A DNA stretch of 64,000 nt from Bacillus sp. es.036 (GCF_002563635.1 NZ_PDIZ01000001.1:2232001-2296000); one strand, 5' to 3'. Numbered from the stretch's first letter, positions 46,112 through 56,558 are shown. Translations and numbers: made by a program. Notes: a model not told the origin generated them from the sequence alone.

Positions 46112-47062
46112 ATGTCACAGGTTGTATTAACTGTATCACCTACCATTATGAATGAAATTAAAAAGAAATACAACAGTCACTTAAGCGATAAACAACCGCC
46201 AGGGAGCGTCTTCGTAGCGAAAACGTCAGCCTGTACTATTACAGGCTATAAATCTGGAAAAGTCATGTTTCAAGGGGCAGCTGCAGAGCAAGAAGCCAAA
46301 CAATGGCAATCGAGCGGAACAGTGAACCCCAAAAAGCCTACTGGATCAAAAAAGAAAACAGTTGGTGACCACCAATATGCCCCTCCGCCCACTATCTCAA
46401 CACTATCAGCAATCGGAAGTGATGAAGTTGGTACAGGAGATTTCTTTGGTCCAATGACCGTCGTTGCAGCTTATGTTGATCAAAACCAAATTCCGCTTTT
46501 AAGAGAACTTGGTGTAAGAGATTCTAAGGGGATGAAAGATCCAGAAATTATAGAGATTGCACGAAATCTAATAAAAACGATCCCATATAGCCTTCTTATT
46601 CTTCCGAACGAAAAGTACAACAACATGCAAAGAAAAGGAATGAACCAGGGTAAGATGAAGGCTCTTCTACATAATCAGGCCATTCAGAATGTAATACGGA
46701 AAGTAGACGGCTACGATGCGATTTTAATCGATCAGTTTGCAAAACCAGAGATTTATTTTAATTACTTAAAAGGTCAATCAACGGTCATAAAAGAAAACGT
46801 CTATTTCGCCACAAAAGCAGAGGAAATCCATTTAGCTGTTGCAGCTGCTTCAATCATTGCTAGATACTCCTTTGTGATGGAAATCGATCGGCTTGGGAAA
46901 GAAAACAATGTGAAACTTCCGAAAGGAGCCGGACCGGCGGTAGACCTTGCAGCTGCTAAATTAATTCAAAAGAACGGCGATCAAGTACTTGAAAAAATAG
47001 CCAAGATGCATTTTGCCAATAGCTTAAAAGCGAAGAAAATCGCAGATCAAGCTCGGCATTAG
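46112..47062 (+). CDS. rnhC: Ribonuclease HIII
   Basis: Cleaves RNA in RNA-DNA hybrids. 316 residues: an N-terminal TBP-like substrate domain (about 1-85, DUF3378) followed by the RNase H fold. Its metal-binding motif GSDEVGTGDFFGPMTVVAAYV (about 97-117) contains the acidic residues of HII/HIII, with a further acid in IDQFAKP and the VAAASIIARYSF element. GGAG precedes the ATG in the AAAGGAGTTTTGTTATG context. It is divergent from zapA. The name rnhC is used for RNase HIII in B. subtilis. Confidence 0.97.
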   Translation: MSQVVLTVSPTIMNEIKKKYNSHLSDKQPPGSVFVAKTSACTITGYKSGKVMFQGAAAEQEAKQWQSSGTVNPKKPTGSKKKTVGDHQYAPPPTISTLSAIGSDEVGTGDFFGPMTVVAAYVDQNQIPLLRELGVRDSKGMKDPEIIEIARNLIKTIPYSLLILPNEKYNNMQRKGMNQGKMKALLHNQAIQNVIRKVDGYDAILIDQFAKPEIYFNYLKGQSTVIKENVYFATKAEEIHLAVAAASIIARYSFVMEIDRLGKENNVKLPKGAGPAVDLAAAKLIQKNGDQVLEKIAKMHFANSLKAKKIADQARH

Positions 47063-47069
47063 AATATCC

Positions 47070-47106
47070 ACAAAAAAGAGCTGGCTCAAAGTGAGCCAGC
47101 TCTTTC
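47070..47106. terminator. Bidirectional terminator between rnhC and the nucleoside hydrolase
   Basis: Stem AAGAGCTGGCTC/GAGCCAGCTCTT with a very short loop, T-rich on both flanks, between convergent genes. Confidence 0.9.
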
Positions 47107-47109
47107 ATA

Positions 47110-48084
47110 TTACAAATAGAGTTGTGGTGCTTCTAACCCATCCTCAGCTAGGAGCATGACAGAAGTGAAATATTGAAAGAAAAGATCACGGTCTACATCG
47201 TCGACAACGATAACTTCACGGCCTGTTTTATCAAGTACCGTTCTCCCCTGGCTTACGCCGTCCTTTTCAACACGACAGTTTACTTTTCTCGAGTGAATGA
47301 AAGACTGAGGTGTGACAGAAACAGTTGTAAGCACGTCCCATAAGTAGTATGTCGAATTGGTTTCAACATGAACAAGCGGGGGACACATCGCATAACATTG
47401 CCCGATAAAATCGACCCCTATTTCTTTTCGCTGTGCTGCCCACATGTTTCTAATATCATTTGTTAATGGAACCTGATTCGTACTTTCAAGCGCCACCATT
47501 TCAATCGTAATTAACGTATCAAAGACAGTCGCAACAGCTTCTGGATCCCAGAACGCATTCCACTCTGCCGTCCCATCGTGCTCAGGTTCTTCCACATTTC
47601 CTGCTCCTAAAAATGTGCCACCCATCCACACTAACTTTTCAATTTTTTGTTCAATCGCTGGTGCTACTTCTAACGCTCTAGCAAGATCAGTTAAAGGACC
47701 AGTAAAAAGAAGCGTTATCGGGTCTGAACTGCTCTCAAGTACATCAATCAGATGCAGATGAGCAGTTCTTTCTGACATTGGCGTATTTACTTGATTTGAT
47801 TCATTAAGAATCGGTAGTGCATCAACGTAGAAAGCATGCATACGCCACTCCTTAGGAAATGGGTTAATCCCTCTAGAGTTTGAAGCTGAAACATTTAAAT
47901 CAATACCCTTTCCGAAACGGTCAATGATTTTTCTACTCGCTGAAACAGCCGGTTCTAAATAGCAATCAGCTGGAATAACTGAAACGCCTACAAGTTCAAC
48001 CTCATCCATGTTCAGCAATAAAAAGAGTGATGCTAAGTCATCCACGCCACCGTCATGGTTAAAGTACACCTTTGTTTTCTCCAT
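47110..48084 (-). CDS. Inosine-uridine preferring nucleoside hydrolase family protein
   Basis: 324 residues. The Ca2+-binding N-terminal motif reads NHDGGVDDLASLFLLL (8-23); the family pattern DxDxxxDD is altered at its first two positions (N-H-D-G-G-V-D-D). The central FTGPLTDLARALE, WMGGTFLGAGNV and AEWNAFWDPEAVATVF stretches, plus a VDDVDRDLFFQYF histidine-less C-terminal region, follow the family plan. It cleaves the N-glycosidic bond of nucleosides to base and ribose. It faces nupG convergently across the 541-nt gap, forming a salvage pair. Confidence 0.88.
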   Translation of the reverse strand: MEKTKVYFNHDGGVDDLASLFLLLNMDEVELVGVSVIPADCYLEPAVSASRKIIDRFGKGIDLNVSASNSRGINPFPKEWRMHAFYVDALPILNESNQVNTPMSERTAHLHLIDVLESSSDPITLLFTGPLTDLARALEVAPAIEQKIEKLVWMGGTFLGAGNVEEPEHDGTAEWNAFWDPEAVATVFDTLITIEMVALESTNQVPLTNDIRNMWAAQRKEIGVDFIGQCYAMCPPLVHVETNSTYYLWDVLTTVSVTPQSFIHSRKVNCRVEKDGVSQGRTVLDKTGREVIVVDDVDRDLFFQYFTSVMLLAEDGLEAPQLYL

Positions 48085-48401
48085 TTATATCCTCCTGTAC
48101 CAAACTCTCATGTCCTTTACTACCGTCTCTACCAAACGCCATTTTTATGAAAATTCATTCACTCGTAGTCCTATTATTTCAGGTAACAGGGTAGAAACGT
48201 GCAGGCCAATTCCCGACATATATGAGTTTCCATTATTTAATCACTTTGTACTCTAACAGAGCGCGAATAAGGAAGCAACATGTATTATTTTGTCGAACGC
48301 TTACATATAGGAAGGGAATATTCAAAACATTGTTACTTTACTAATAGGTCTTGCTACCTATGAAATCTTCTGATAGATTGATGAATACAACTTCACATTT
48401 A

Positions 48402-48474
48402 TCTCTATATAATTTTGGAAATAGGGTCCAAAGAGTATCTACCCGGCGACCGAGAATTGCTGGACTATAGGGAA
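48402..48474 (+). promoter_or_regulatory. Purine riboswitch, guanine type, upstream of nupG
   Basis: P1 arms are near 48402-48409 and 48465-48472. The conserved blocks ATATAAT (48406-48412), AGT-TCTACC (48434-48443) and GACTATAG (48463-48470) follow in order. The C in GACTATAG marks a guanine-type ligand pocket (an adenine type has GATTATAG). Downstream, a T-run at 48565-48572 could belong to the expression platform. The rest of the gap back to 48085 shows no other recognisable feature. Confidence 0.85.
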
Positions 48475-48625
48475 AGTATGGCATCGTCGATTAGACAAGT
48501 ATGTTTTGTTTTTTCGTGCCGGACTTCTTCCTGTAAACTCGGACTTTTCTATAAAGGACGGGTTTTTTATTTACCCAATTTTTATTTGTGAAGCAACAAT
48601 TCTTTTTCAGGGGGAATCAGACATC

Positions 48626-49816
48626 ATGAGTATTTTAACAGGACTACTCTCTATTATCGGCGTCCTTGCAATTGCATGGTTAATGAGTAACAAGAAAAAA
48701 TCAGTAAAGTGGAGAACGATCGGGGTCGGTATTCTTATTGAAGGTCTTTTCGTTCTATTCGTATTAAAAGTTAATGCCGGGAAGGTTATGCTAGAAAAGG
48801 CTTCCGCTGCTGTACAAAACGTTATCAATTATAGTAACGAAGGGATTCAATTTGTATTTGGAGGATTATATGAACAAACAGATTTAACGTTTGTTTTTGC
48901 GATCAATGTCCTCGCCGTGATTATCTTCATTTCAGCTCTAGTATCAGCACTTTATTATATGCGCATCATTCCTTTAATCGTTCAAGTTATTGGTGTAACA
49001 ATTGGGAAATTAATGGGTACAACAAAAGTTGAAACGTTCAATGCTGTCGGAAATTCGTTTCTAGGCCTAGCAGAAGCACCTTTACTTGTAAAACCTTATT
49101 TGAAGATGCTTACGAGATCAGAGATCTTTGCCATAATGGTAGGTGGTACAGCTTCTGCAAGTGGAGCCATTCTCGTCGGCTATTCGCTTATGGGAATTGA
49201 GCTAAAATATTTATTAATCTCCGTCTTTAGTGTTCCTTTCGTCTCGCTTGTTATCTCTAAAGTGATGGAACCTGAGACTGAAGTATCACAAACAAACGAT
49301 AAAGTTAAAATGAAAAGATCTGAACACGCAAACGTTTTTGAAGCGATTGCGGAAGGTACGGTAAGTGGAGTCATGCTTGCCCTTAACATCGGTGGCCTTC
49401 TGATCGCTTTTATAAGTATCCTAGCTGTAGTTAACGGCATGTTAGGTGTAGTAGGAACAGACCTTAGCACCATATTAGGTTATATTTTCTATCCATTCTC
49501 ACTACTTGTCGGTATTCCAGCAGATGAAGCCTTTCGCGCTGCCTCCATTATCGGCACAAAAATGTCGATTAATGAATTTGTTGCCTTTCAAAATTTAACG
49601 GCAATTCAAGATCAGCTCTCTGATAAAACAGTCGCCATTCTTTCTGTAGCGCTATGTAACTTTGCCAACTTCTCATCCATTGGTCAATTAATCATTGGGC
49701 TTGGCTCACTTGAACCTTCAAAGCGTTCACAAGTATCAAAGCTTGGATTAAAAGCGATCATTGGCGGAACTCTTGCCTCCTTTATTACTGCTATATTTGT
49801 TGGAATGTTTATGTAA
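48626..49816 (+). CDS. nupG: Concentrative nucleoside transporter, NupG/NupC family
   Basis: Proton- or sodium-coupled nucleoside importer. I start at 48626 (396 residues, GGGGGAATCAG upstream); a longer ORF start at 48506 overlaps the riboswitch region and is not conserved in type. It has ten or so membrane helices, the GNSFLGLAEAPLLVKPYL (about 129-146), the GGTASASGAILVGYSLMGIEL motif, and a C-terminal DEAFRAASIIGTKM-x-NEF stretch, all typical of CNT proteins. A guanine-type riboswitch upstream suggests it is NupG-like (guanosine and inosine) rather than NupC. Confidence 0.88.
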   Translation: MSILTGLLSIIGVLAIAWLMSNKKKSVKWRTIGVGILIEGLFVLFVLKVNAGKVMLEKASAAVQNVINYSNEGIQFVFGGLYEQTDLTFVFAINVLAVIIFISALVSALYYMRIIPLIVQVIGVTIGKLMGTTKVETFNAVGNSFLGLAEAPLLVKPYLKMLTRSEIFAIMVGGTASASGAILVGYSLMGIELKYLLISVFSVPFVSLVISKVMEPETEVSQTNDKVKMKRSEHANVFEAIAEGTVSGVMLALNIGGLLIAFISILAVVNGMLGVVGTDLSTILGYIFYPFSLLVGIPADEAFRAASIIGTKMSINEFVAFQNLTAIQDQLSDKTVAILSVALCNFANFSSIGQLIIGLGSLEPSKRSQVSKLGLKAIIGGTLASFITAIFVGMFM

Positions 49817-49824
49817 AACATGCA

Positions 49825-49858
49825 TTAGAAAAGCCTCCCTGTTAGGGAGGCTTTTCTT
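49825..49858. terminator. Bidirectional terminator between nupG and pheT
   Basis: Stem AGAAAAGCCTCCC/GGGAGGCTTTTCT with a five-base loop between the two convergent genes. Confidence 0.92.
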
Positions 49859-49859
49859 A

Positions 49860-52268
49860 CTATTGACGAAGTGCAGCTCCAAACTGTTCTTCTACTGCTT
49901 TAAGAACACGGTCATGCGCTTTCTTTACTTCTTCTTCCGTTAACGTTTGTTCAGGATTGTAATATCTGAGAGAGAAAGCTAGTGATTTTTTCCCTTCATC
50001 AAGATGTTCCCCCTGATAGACATCAAACAATTGAATCTCAACAAGCTTGGATCCACCCGCTTCTTTAATGACGCGCTTCACTTCACCTGCTTCAAGTGAC
50101 TCGTTTACAACGAGCGCAACATCTCTTGTAACCGATGGGAAACGAGGAAGCTTCTTGTATTTAAGATGAGTAACATCAGCTTTAAGTAATTTCTCAAGAT
50201 TGATTTCAAAGACGTATGTTTCACTTAAATCAAGTTCTTTCTCTACTTCAGGATGTAGCTGGCCAATATATCCGATAAGCTCTTCATCGAGATAGACAGC
50301 TGCTGTGCGACCCGGATGAAGCTTAGGCTCTTCTGCACGTGCGAAGGTGAGACGATCTTCCACACCAAATTCTACAGCAAGTTCTTCAAGAATTCCCTTT
50401 ACAACAAAGAAATCTGCCGCTTTCTTTTCTTTTTGCCACAGATGCTCTTGCCATAGTCCTGACACGACACCAGCAAGATGTTCTTGTTCAACCGGTAGCT
50501 CATCACCTGGTAAGAATACAGAAGCTGTTTCATAGAAAGCAATATTCTCTAACTGACGGTTTCGGTTATATTGAGCAACCTCTAATAAGTGAGGGATTAA
50601 ACTCGTTCTAAGTTCACTTCTTTCTTCACTCATTGGCATCGCCAGACGAACAGCTTCTACTGACTCATCAGAGAAGAAATGGCGCTTTGATGGTGAAGTA
50701 AGTGAATACGTTACCGTTTGGTATAGACCTGCACCTTCAAGCGTACGTCGAACATGGCGGCGTTTCCCCTGATATTCTGACAACTGACCAGGTGTACTTT
50801 CTGTGAGGGGTAACGTTGCAGGAACATTATCATATCCGTAAAGACGTCCTACCTCTTCGATTAAGTCCTCTGAAATTGTAATATCCGGGCGACGTGGTGG
50901 TACTTGAACCGTAAACGTGCCACCAAAATTTTGATAAGAGAATTGCAAACGCTCAAAGATTGCAGCAACTTCTGTTTCAGTAATTTCCGTTCCTAGAACT
51001 TGATTAATTCGATTTACTTCAATGCTAACGTCAAGAGCTTCAATTGTACGAGCACCTTGCTCAGCAATGCCTTTTAGAACTGTACCTCCAGCAATTTCTT
51101 GAATAAGCTGAGCAGCACGTTCGCTTGCGCCAACAACGCGATTTCGGTCAATCCCTTTTTCGAAACGAGCACTTGAATCACTTCTGAGTCCGAGGTCTTT
51201 CGATGACTTTCTGACAAGCTTACTATTAAAATAAGCGGCTTCAAGTAGGATCGTTGTCGTATCCTCTTGCACTTCAGAGTCAGCCCCACCCATTACACCA
51301 GCAACGGCAACAGGTTTTGAACCATTTGTTATCACAAGATGTTCACTTGAAAGCGAACGTTCCACATCATCCAGAGTGACAATTTTTTCACCTTCAGTTG
51401 CTCGGCGGATAACGACTTCCTTTGATCCAAAGCGATCATAATCAAACGCATGAAGCGGCTGGCCATATTCAAGTAAAACGTAGTTTGTAATATCAACAAC
51501 GTTATTAATTGGACGAATACCAGCAGAAACAAGACGGTTCACAAGCCACTGTGGCGAAGGTTTTATCGTTACGTCTTTCATAACGGTAGCCCCGTAATAA
51601 GGATTATCTCCTTCATTTTCTACACGAACTGACACATAGCCTTCTACGTCTTCATCCGAGCGAACAAGCTCTGGTGACGGAAGTTCAATCGAACGATTCA
51701 ATACCGCACCCACTTCATAAGCGACACCAATCATGTTCATCGCATCCGCTCTGTTCGGTGTAAGACCCAGCTCAAGAACTTCATCATGAAGGTTTAAATA
51801 TTCAAGGGCATCTTCCCCAGGTGTCACATCTTCACTAAACACAAAGATCCCATCAGCATATTCCTTCGAAACAAGTTTACTTTCAATTCCAAGTTCTTGT
51901 AATGAACAAATCATACCATGTGAGGCTTCACCGCGTAATTTTGCTTTTTTAATTTTAAAATTTCCCGGAAGGACTGCGCCAACCGTTGCAACAGCCACAT
52001 ATTGACCTTGCGCAATATTTGGTGCGCCGCAAATAATTTGGACTGGTTCTTCCTCACCAATCTCAACCTTACAAATATTCAGCTTATCAGCATCAGGATG
52101 TTGCTGACATTCAAGAACGTGACCAATCACCACTCCGCTAATTCCTTTATTAAGCTGTTCAACTGTCTCAACCTCTATACCACCTTTAGTGATCAGGTCT
52201 GCCAGTTCATCAGCTGAGTAACTATCTAAATCTACATACTGCTGTAGCCAATTCATTGATACAAGCAT
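49860..52268 (-). CDS. pheT: Phenylalanine-tRNA ligase beta subunit
   Basis: Partner of PheS in charging tRNA-Phe. 802 residues: N-terminal tRNA-binding EMAP-like domain (about 40-150, [14 protein letters not shown]), B3/B4 editing region (about 215-400), B5 domain, then a catalytic-like core and a C-terminal FDX-ACB anticodon-binding domain (about 710-802, [13 protein letters not shown]). The length is the bacterial standard. Separated from pheS by 28 nt and under the same T-box. Confidence 0.97.
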   Translation of the reverse strand: MLVSMNWLQQYVDLDSYSADELADLITKGGIEVETVEQLNKGISGVVIGHVLECQQHPDADKLNICKVEIGEEEPVQIICGAPNIAQGQYVAVATVGAVLPGNFKIKKAKLRGEASHGMICSLQELGIESKLVSKEYADGIFVFSEDVTPGEDALEYLNLHDEVLELGLTPNRADAMNMIGVAYEVGAVLNRSIELPSPELVRSDEDVEGYVSVRVENEGDNPYYGATVMKDVTIKPSPQWLVNRLVSAGIRPINNVVDITNYVLLEYGQPLHAFDYDRFGSKEVVIRRATEGEKIVTLDDVERSLSSEHLVITNGSKPVAVAGVMGGADSEVQEDTTTILLEAAYFNSKLVRKSSKDLGLRSDSSARFEKGIDRNRVVGASERAAQLIQEIAGGTVLKGIAEQGARTIEALDVSIEVNRINQVLGTEITETEVAAIFERLQFSYQNFGGTFTVQVPPRRPDITISEDLIEEVGRLYGYDNVPATLPLTESTPGQLSEYQGKRRHVRRTLEGAGLYQTVTYSLTSPSKRHFFSDESVEAVRLAMPMSEERSELRTSLIPHLLEVAQYNRNRQLENIAFYETASVFLPGDELPVEQEHLAGVVSGLWQEHLWQKEKKAADFFVVKGILEELAVEFGVEDRLTFARAEEPKLHPGRTAAVYLDEELIGYIGQLHPEVEKELDLSETYVFEINLEKLLKADVTHLKYKKLPRFPSVTRDVALVVNESLEAGEVKRVIKEAGGSKLVEIQLFDVYQGEHLDEGKKSLAFSLRYYNPEQTLTEEEVKKAHDRVLKAVEEQFGAALRQ

Positions 52269-52296
52269 TTATTCTCCTCCTAACCTTCAAATCGTT

Positions 52297-53331
52297 CTAT
52301 AGTGAGTTAAATTGTTTAATAAATCTACTGTCATTTGTATAGAAGTGACGGATATCATCAATGCCATATTTCAGCATTGCAATTCGCTCTGGACCCATTC
52401 CAAATGCAAAACCAGTCACTTTCTCCGGATCAAATCCCGACATACGTAGTACGTTAGGGTGCACCATGCCTCCACCAAGAATTTCAATCCATCCAGTTCC
52501 CTTACAGACAGAACAGCCGTTACCACCACAATTAAAGCAGGAAATATCCATCTCTACAGATGGTTCTGTAAATGGGAAGAAACTAGGACGAAGGCGAATT
52601 TCACGTTCTTCTCCGAACATTTTCTTCGCAAAGGATTGAAGAACACCCTTTAGGTCACTCATTCGAACATTTTCGCCAACCATTAACCCTTCAATCTGCA
52701 TAAATTGGTGAGAATGAGTTGCGTCATCCGTATCACGTCGGTAAACTTTCCCCGGCACGATGATCTTTACTGGGCCTTCACCATTTAACTTCTCCATTGT
52801 TCTTGCTTGCATTGGTGATGTATGCGTACGTAGTAACGTTTCTTCAGTAATATAGAAGGAATCCTGCATATCACGAGCAGGATGATCTTTTGGAAGATTT
52901 AGCGCTTCAAAATTGTAATAGTCTGTTTCAACTTCTGGTCCCTCTGCAATTGAGAAGCCCATACCAAGAAACAAGTCTTCAATTTCTTCAATTACCCTTG
53001 TTAATGGATGATGGTTTCCTCTTTTCACTGGACGACCTGGAAGAGAAACATCGATCGTTTCCTTCTTTAATCTTTCTTCTACGGCTGCTTTTTCTAAACG
53101 AGCAATTTTCTCCTCAAGTTGATCCGAAATCGCATTTCGTATTTCATTAACGAGCTGCCCCATTTTAGGACGCTCTTCTTTTGACAATTTCCCCATACCT
53201 TTGGAAATTTCGGTAATCGGTCCTTTTTTCCCAAGAAACTTCACTTTGATATCCTGTACTTCCTTCATGGAAGAAGCTTGCTGTATTTCCGACAGCGCTT
53301 CTTCTTTTAACGCTTGTAAACGTTCTTGCAT
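52297..53331 (-). CDS. pheS: Phenylalanine-tRNA ligase alpha subunit
   Basis: Catalytic subunit that joins phenylalanine to tRNA-Phe. I start at 53329-53331 (344 residues), with GGAGG 8 nt upstream; a start 5 codons earlier lacks that support. N-terminal coiled coil (about 1-85), then class II core: [12 protein letters not shown] (about 172-183), [27 protein letters not shown], and [12 protein letters not shown] with [14 protein letters not shown] (motif 3). First gene of pheST, T-box controlled. Confidence 0.97.
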   Translation of the reverse strand: MQERLQALKEEALSEIQQASSMKEVQDIKVKFLGKKGPITEISKGMGKLSKEERPKMGQLVNEIRNAISDQLEEKIARLEKAAVEERLKKETIDVSLPGRPVKRGNHHPLTRVIEEIEDLFLGMGFSIAEGPEVETDYYNFEALNLPKDHPARDMQDSFYITEETLLRTHTSPMQARTMEKLNGEGPVKIIVPGKVYRRDTDDATHSHQFMQIEGLMVGENVRMSDLKGVLQSFAKKMFGEEREIRLRPSFFPFTEPSVEMDISCFNCGGNGCSVCKGTGWIEILGGGMVHPNVLRMSGFDPEKVTGFAFGMGPERIAMLKYGIDDIRHFYTNDSRFIKQFNSL

Positions 53332-53371
53332 CGTTTCAACCTCCACTTCATATTCGTGTTACTCTCTTTTG

Positions 53372-53612
53372 ACAATAAAAAAATCCTCGCTCCCCAGAAA
53401 GGGGCGAAGATTTGATTTCGCGGTACCACCCTAATTCACCGATAGGTTTCAACTATCAGCCTTAAGCAAAGAATAACGGCTTGTAAACCGATCCGCTTTC
53501 GAACGAACAAAGCGGCAACTCCAGAGTGAATTCGGCAACGTCCCTATAGAAATGCTTCCAGTCACGGCATTTCCTCCCTAAATAGGCAGTGGCAGCTTAC
53601 TACTCTCTATCA
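53372..53612 (-). promoter_or_regulatory. T-box leader responding to uncharged tRNA-Phe
   Basis: The T-box AGGGTGGTACCGCG is at 53420-53433, a stem I begins near 53612, and the specifier trinucleotide in the GAA-TTC-ACTCTGG context is TTC (53528-53530), that is phenylalanine. The terminator is at 53375-53413 with a run of seven T on the minus strand. Uncharged tRNA-Phe binding favours the antiterminator and turns on pheST. Confidence 0.95.
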
Positions 53613-53641
53613 TTGTTTTTATCATATATAAGTTGCTTTTA

Positions 53642-53670
53642 ATTATAGAAAAAAAATGCTATATCTGCAA
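53642..53670 (-). promoter_or_regulatory. Promoter of pheST
   Basis: TTGCAG (53665-53670), 17-nt spacer and a perfect TATAAT (53642-53647) on the minus strand, about 30 nt before the T-box leader. Confidence 0.75.
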
Positions 53671-53676
53671 GTGCAA

Positions 53677-54426
53677 TTATGAAGGAAGTAGCCCATACAT
53701 CAGAATTCCAGCAGCAACAGCAACATTAAGCGACTCCGCTTTTCCATAAATCGGGATATACACGTTCTCATCAGCAAGATTTTGAAGCTCTTCCGATACG
53801 CCATTTGCTTCATTCCCTAGAATAACTGCAAACTGAGAACGTCCTTTTAAATCATCATAAGGAGTTCCCCCACTCACTTCTGTGGCATAGATCGGCATGT
53901 TAAGCTCTTTGAACTTTTGCACTTCTTCTACAAGATCTGCTTTTTTTACAGGGAGGTGATAGATAGACCCCTGAGTAGAACGGAGCACTTTACTATTATA
54001 AGCATCTACTGTTCCATGCCCAAGTAGAATGCCGTCGTAGCCAGCACTATCCGCTGTACGGATCATTGTTCCTAAATTACCTGGATCCTGTATAGCATCA
54101 AGGAGTAAGAATCTCCCTGCACTTGGGAAATGAGGTTCCACCATTTCACATACAGCCATGATTCCCTGCGGCGTTTCGGTATCCGTTAATTCTTGCATCA
54201 CTTTCTCAGTTACAGTATACACAACAGGACGTTCTTTAAACGGATAGATAGATACATCATTGCCTTCCGTTACAATCACTTCAATAATTGGCGCTTCAAA
54301 CTTCGCCGCCTCTTCAACGATATGCGGTCCTTCAATGAGATAGCTTTGAGCTTTCTCTCTCCCCTTACGCGTTTGGAGCTTTTTCCAATCTTTCACTTTT
54401 TGATTTTTTGCGGATTCAATAATCAT
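53677..54426 (-). CDS. ysgA: SpoU-family RNA 2'-O-methyltransferase (YsgA)
   Basis: 249 residues of the TrmH/SpoU family with a knotted SAM-binding site. An N-terminal substrate-binding domain (about 1-85) is followed by LLDAIQDPGNLGTMIRTADSAG (motif 1, about 108-129), AVILGNEANGVSEEL (motif 2) and IPIYGKAESLNVAVAAGILMYG (motif 3, about 222-243). The target RNA is unknown; the position near pheS matches ysgA of B. subtilis. Confidence 0.92.
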   Translation of the reverse strand: MIIESAKNQKVKDWKKLQTRKGREKAQSYLIEGPHIVEEAAKFEAPIIEVIVTEGNDVSIYPFKERPVVYTVTEKVMQELTDTETPQGIMAVCEMVEPHFPSAGRFLLLDAIQDPGNLGTMIRTADSAGYDGILLGHGTVDAYNSKVLRSTQGSIYHLPVKKADLVEEVQKFKELNMPIYATEVSGGTPYDDLKGRSQFAVILGNEANGVSEELQNLADENVYIPIYGKAESLNVAVAAGILMYGLLPS

Positions 54427-54514
54427 TATGCTCTCCTTCAGTTTTCAATGTTTCTATTATAAAGGGTTAAATGGGAAGATTCCAATAGTACTCATGAAAT
54501 TTATTGCATTCGCT

Positions 54515-54521
54515 CATACTA
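54515..54521 (+). promoter_or_regulatory. Possible sigma-G/F -10 element for sspI
   Basis: CATACTA exactly fits the CATAMTA type of -10 used by forespore sigma factors. A -35 is only weakly matched at 54493-54499. It lies 47 nt before the sspI start. Confidence 0.45.
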
Positions 54522-54567
54522 ATGATGCTTGATCCAACAAGCGAATGAGAAAGGTGAGGTGGAAAGC

Positions 54568-54774
54568 ATGGACCTTAACTTACGAAAAGCAATTCTCGCC
54601 AATATTAATGGCAACAACGAGGAACAGATTGAAGCGACGATCCTCGATGCCATCCAAAGTGGCGAAGAGAAAATGCTCCCTGGACTAGGTGTTCTTTTTG
54701 AAATCCTATGGAAAGAAGCACCTGAAAATGAACGAGAGCAGATGCTCTCTTACATGGCTCAGGGTGTAAATTAA
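54568..54774 (+). CDS. sspI: Small acid-soluble spore protein SspI
   Basis: 68 residues (start 54568, AGGTGAGGTGG upstream; a start 13 codons earlier is spurious). It begins [20 protein letters not shown], carries [15 protein letters not shown] in the middle, and is acidic, as expected for the minor spore protein SspI. It lies between ysgA and the M42 peptidase gene in the opposite direction. Expressed in the forespore by sigma-G in B. subtilis. It is not an alpha/beta-type DNA-coating SASP. Confidence 0.93.
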   Translation: MDLNLRKAILANINGNNEEQIEATILDAIQSGEEKMLPGLGVLFEILWKEAPENEREQMLSYMAQGVN

Positions 54775-54776
54775 CG

Positions 54777-54812
54777 AGCAAAATCCGGTGGCCAAGGCCA
54801 CCGGATTTTGTG
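54777..54812. terminator. Bidirectional terminator between sspI and ysdC
   Basis: Stem AAAATCCGGTGGCC/GGCCACCGGATTTT with a two-base loop, between convergent genes. Confidence 0.93.
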
Positions 54813-54813
54813 T

Positions 54814-55899
54814 TTAATTGAAAATAATTTCTTTTACTTTATCAGCGTCAAGTTTTTTAATCACTTCAACAATTAAATTAACCGCATTTTCAAAATCATC
54901 ACGGTGGAGAATCGCTGCGTGTGTATGAATGTAGCGTGTTGCAATCGTGATCGAAAGAGCGGGTACACCGTTTGCTGTTAAGTGAATTTTCCCTGAATCC
55001 GTACCTCCACCTGCAATGGAGTCAAACTGATAAGGGATGTTATTCTCATCAGCAGTATCTGTAACAAAATCACGAAGTCCCTTATGACCAACCATTGAAG
55101 CATCGTACATAATAATTTGAGGACCTTTCCCCATTTTCGATTGAGCGTCTTTATCGCTCACGCCAGGAGTATCACCAGCAATACCAACGTCAACAGCAAA
55201 ACCGATATCTGGCTTAATCATGTTTGTTGCGGTTGTTGCTCCACGAAGACCGACTTCCTCTTGGACTGTACCAACACCATATACCGTATTTGGATGTGCT
55301 TCACCTTTTAGTTTACGAAGTACTTCAATCGCAATTGCACAGCCAATACGATTGTCCCATGCTTTTGCCATAAGCATTTTTTCATTATTCATGACAGTGA
55401 ATTCACAAATCGGAACAACGGAATCTCCTGGCTTTACGCCCCATTCCATTGCTTCTTCTCTGCTTGATGCACCGATATCAATAAACATATCTTTCTTATC
55501 AACTGATTTCTTACGCTGCTCAGCCGGCAGAATATGTGGTGGTTTCGAACCGATCACGCCCATAATATTGCCATTACGAGTCATCACATTCACACGTTGA
55601 GCAAGCATCACCTGTTCCCACCATCCGCCAACAGTTTGGAAATAAAGGAATCCTTTATCGTCGATGCGGGTAACCATAAAGCCAATTTCATCGAGATGTC
55701 CTGCAACCATGATTTTAGGACCTTCTGCATTACCTTTTTTAACAGCAATTAAACTGCCGAGGTTGTCATACATGATTTCATCAGAAAGAGATTCAATATG
55801 CTTCTTCATTACGTCGCGAGGTTCACGCTCGTTACCAGGTACACCATTCGCATCCGTAAGTTCTTTAAGCATCTGTAACGTTTCGTCTAGCTTTGCCAT
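54814..55899 (-). CDS. ysdC: M42-family metallo-aminopeptidase (YsdC)
   Basis: 361 residues of the glutamyl-aminopeptidase/DNPEP superfamily, which assembles into dodecameric or tetrahedral particles. Zinc site residues fall in [10 protein letters not shown] (H and D), [23 protein letters not shown] (catalytic EE) and [17 protein letters not shown]. The conserved [10 protein letters not shown] start and [20 protein letters not shown] are also present. It probably trims peptides, and the substrate range is unknown. YsdC is the B. subtilis orthologue by position near sspI. Confidence 0.9.
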   Translation of the reverse strand: MAKLDETLQMLKELTDANGVPGNEREPRDVMKKHIESLSDEIMYDNLGSLIAVKKGNAEGPKIMVAGHLDEIGFMVTRIDDKGFLYFQTVGGWWEQVMLAQRVNVMTRNGNIMGVIGSKPPHILPAEQRKKSVDKKDMFIDIGASSREEAMEWGVKPGDSVVPICEFTVMNNEKMLMAKAWDNRIGCAIAIEVLRKLKGEAHPNTVYGVGTVQEEVGLRGATTATNMIKPDIGFAVDVGIAGDTPGVSDKDAQSKMGKGPQIIMYDASMVGHKGLRDFVTDTADENNIPYQFDSIAGGGTDSGKIHLTANGVPALSITIATRYIHTHAAILHRDDFENAVNLIVEVIKKLDADKVKEIIFN

Positions 55900-55979
55900 A
55901 TGTATTGCCCCCTTAATATGTATTCACTGTTCATTATAACGGTTTCCGAAATATTTAACAATTCAGAGCAGTCTTGAAC

Positions 55980-56462
55980 TTAATATCCCTGGTCCTGGCG
56001 ATTATGATTCACTTTATTTTTTTTCAAATACGCCTCACCAATTTCTTTATACTCAAGTCCAATCGTTTGTCCCAAAGTTAGGTAACTCTCCATTAAATTG
56101 TAATAAGGTTCTTCTTTCTTACTTGCAAGTCGATCAATCGCGCGATAGACATCATGAAAGGCCTGAACTTCTGATGACGCCGTTTTTTCTGGCAGGCCTT
56201 CAAACGCAGTGATGCCTAACTCTAGTCCTAATGATAAAATAAAATGAATCCCATCAACATACTCCTCTAAAATCGTTTCTTTCGGTGAAGGTGCTTTTTT
56301 ACTCCAATATTTAAAGCAGCGCGTTTCATTCGCAAGTTCTCCTAATTCAACTTTAAGAGCAAGAAGCTTATTTTCAAACAAATCAACATCATCTAGCCCG
56401 TGTTCTTGTACAATTCGATCATCTAATTGTTTTTGTAATGTAAATAATAACTCAAAATTCAT
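55980..56462 (-). CDS. Dimeric dUTPase (all-alpha NTP pyrophosphatase)
   Basis: 160 residues of the dimeric dUTPase/MazG-like superfamily, hydrolysing dUTP to dUMP so uracil stays out of DNA. The metal-binding pattern is visible as KVELGELANE (35-44) and EEYVDGIHFIL (about 66-76). The flanking segments FKYWSKK and AFHDVYRAIDRLAS belong to the same fold. This is unrelated to the trimeric dUTPase found in many bacilli. It could act on dUDP as well. A few bases upstream of it lie the divergent ysdB. Confidence 0.87.
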   Translation of the reverse strand: MNFELLFTLQKQLDDRIVQEHGLDDVDLFENKLLALKVELGELANETRCFKYWSKKAPSPKETILEEYVDGIHFILSLGLELGITAFEGLPEKTASSEVQAFHDVYRAIDRLASKKEEPYYNLMESYLTLGQTIGLEYKEIGEAYLKKNKVNHNRQDQGY

Positions 56463-56558
56463 TGAAATCGTCCCTTCAAAATCTTTTCATTTTATGAAAC
56501 CTTTCTTTATCATATACGTATAGAGAATAGAAGCATAGTGAAAATGAGGTGCTGACTA

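Noticed and set aside
48506-48625. N-terminal extension of nupG by 40 codons
   Set aside because: This stretch is the riboswitch expression region; the start at 48626 gives the family length and has a ribosome site.
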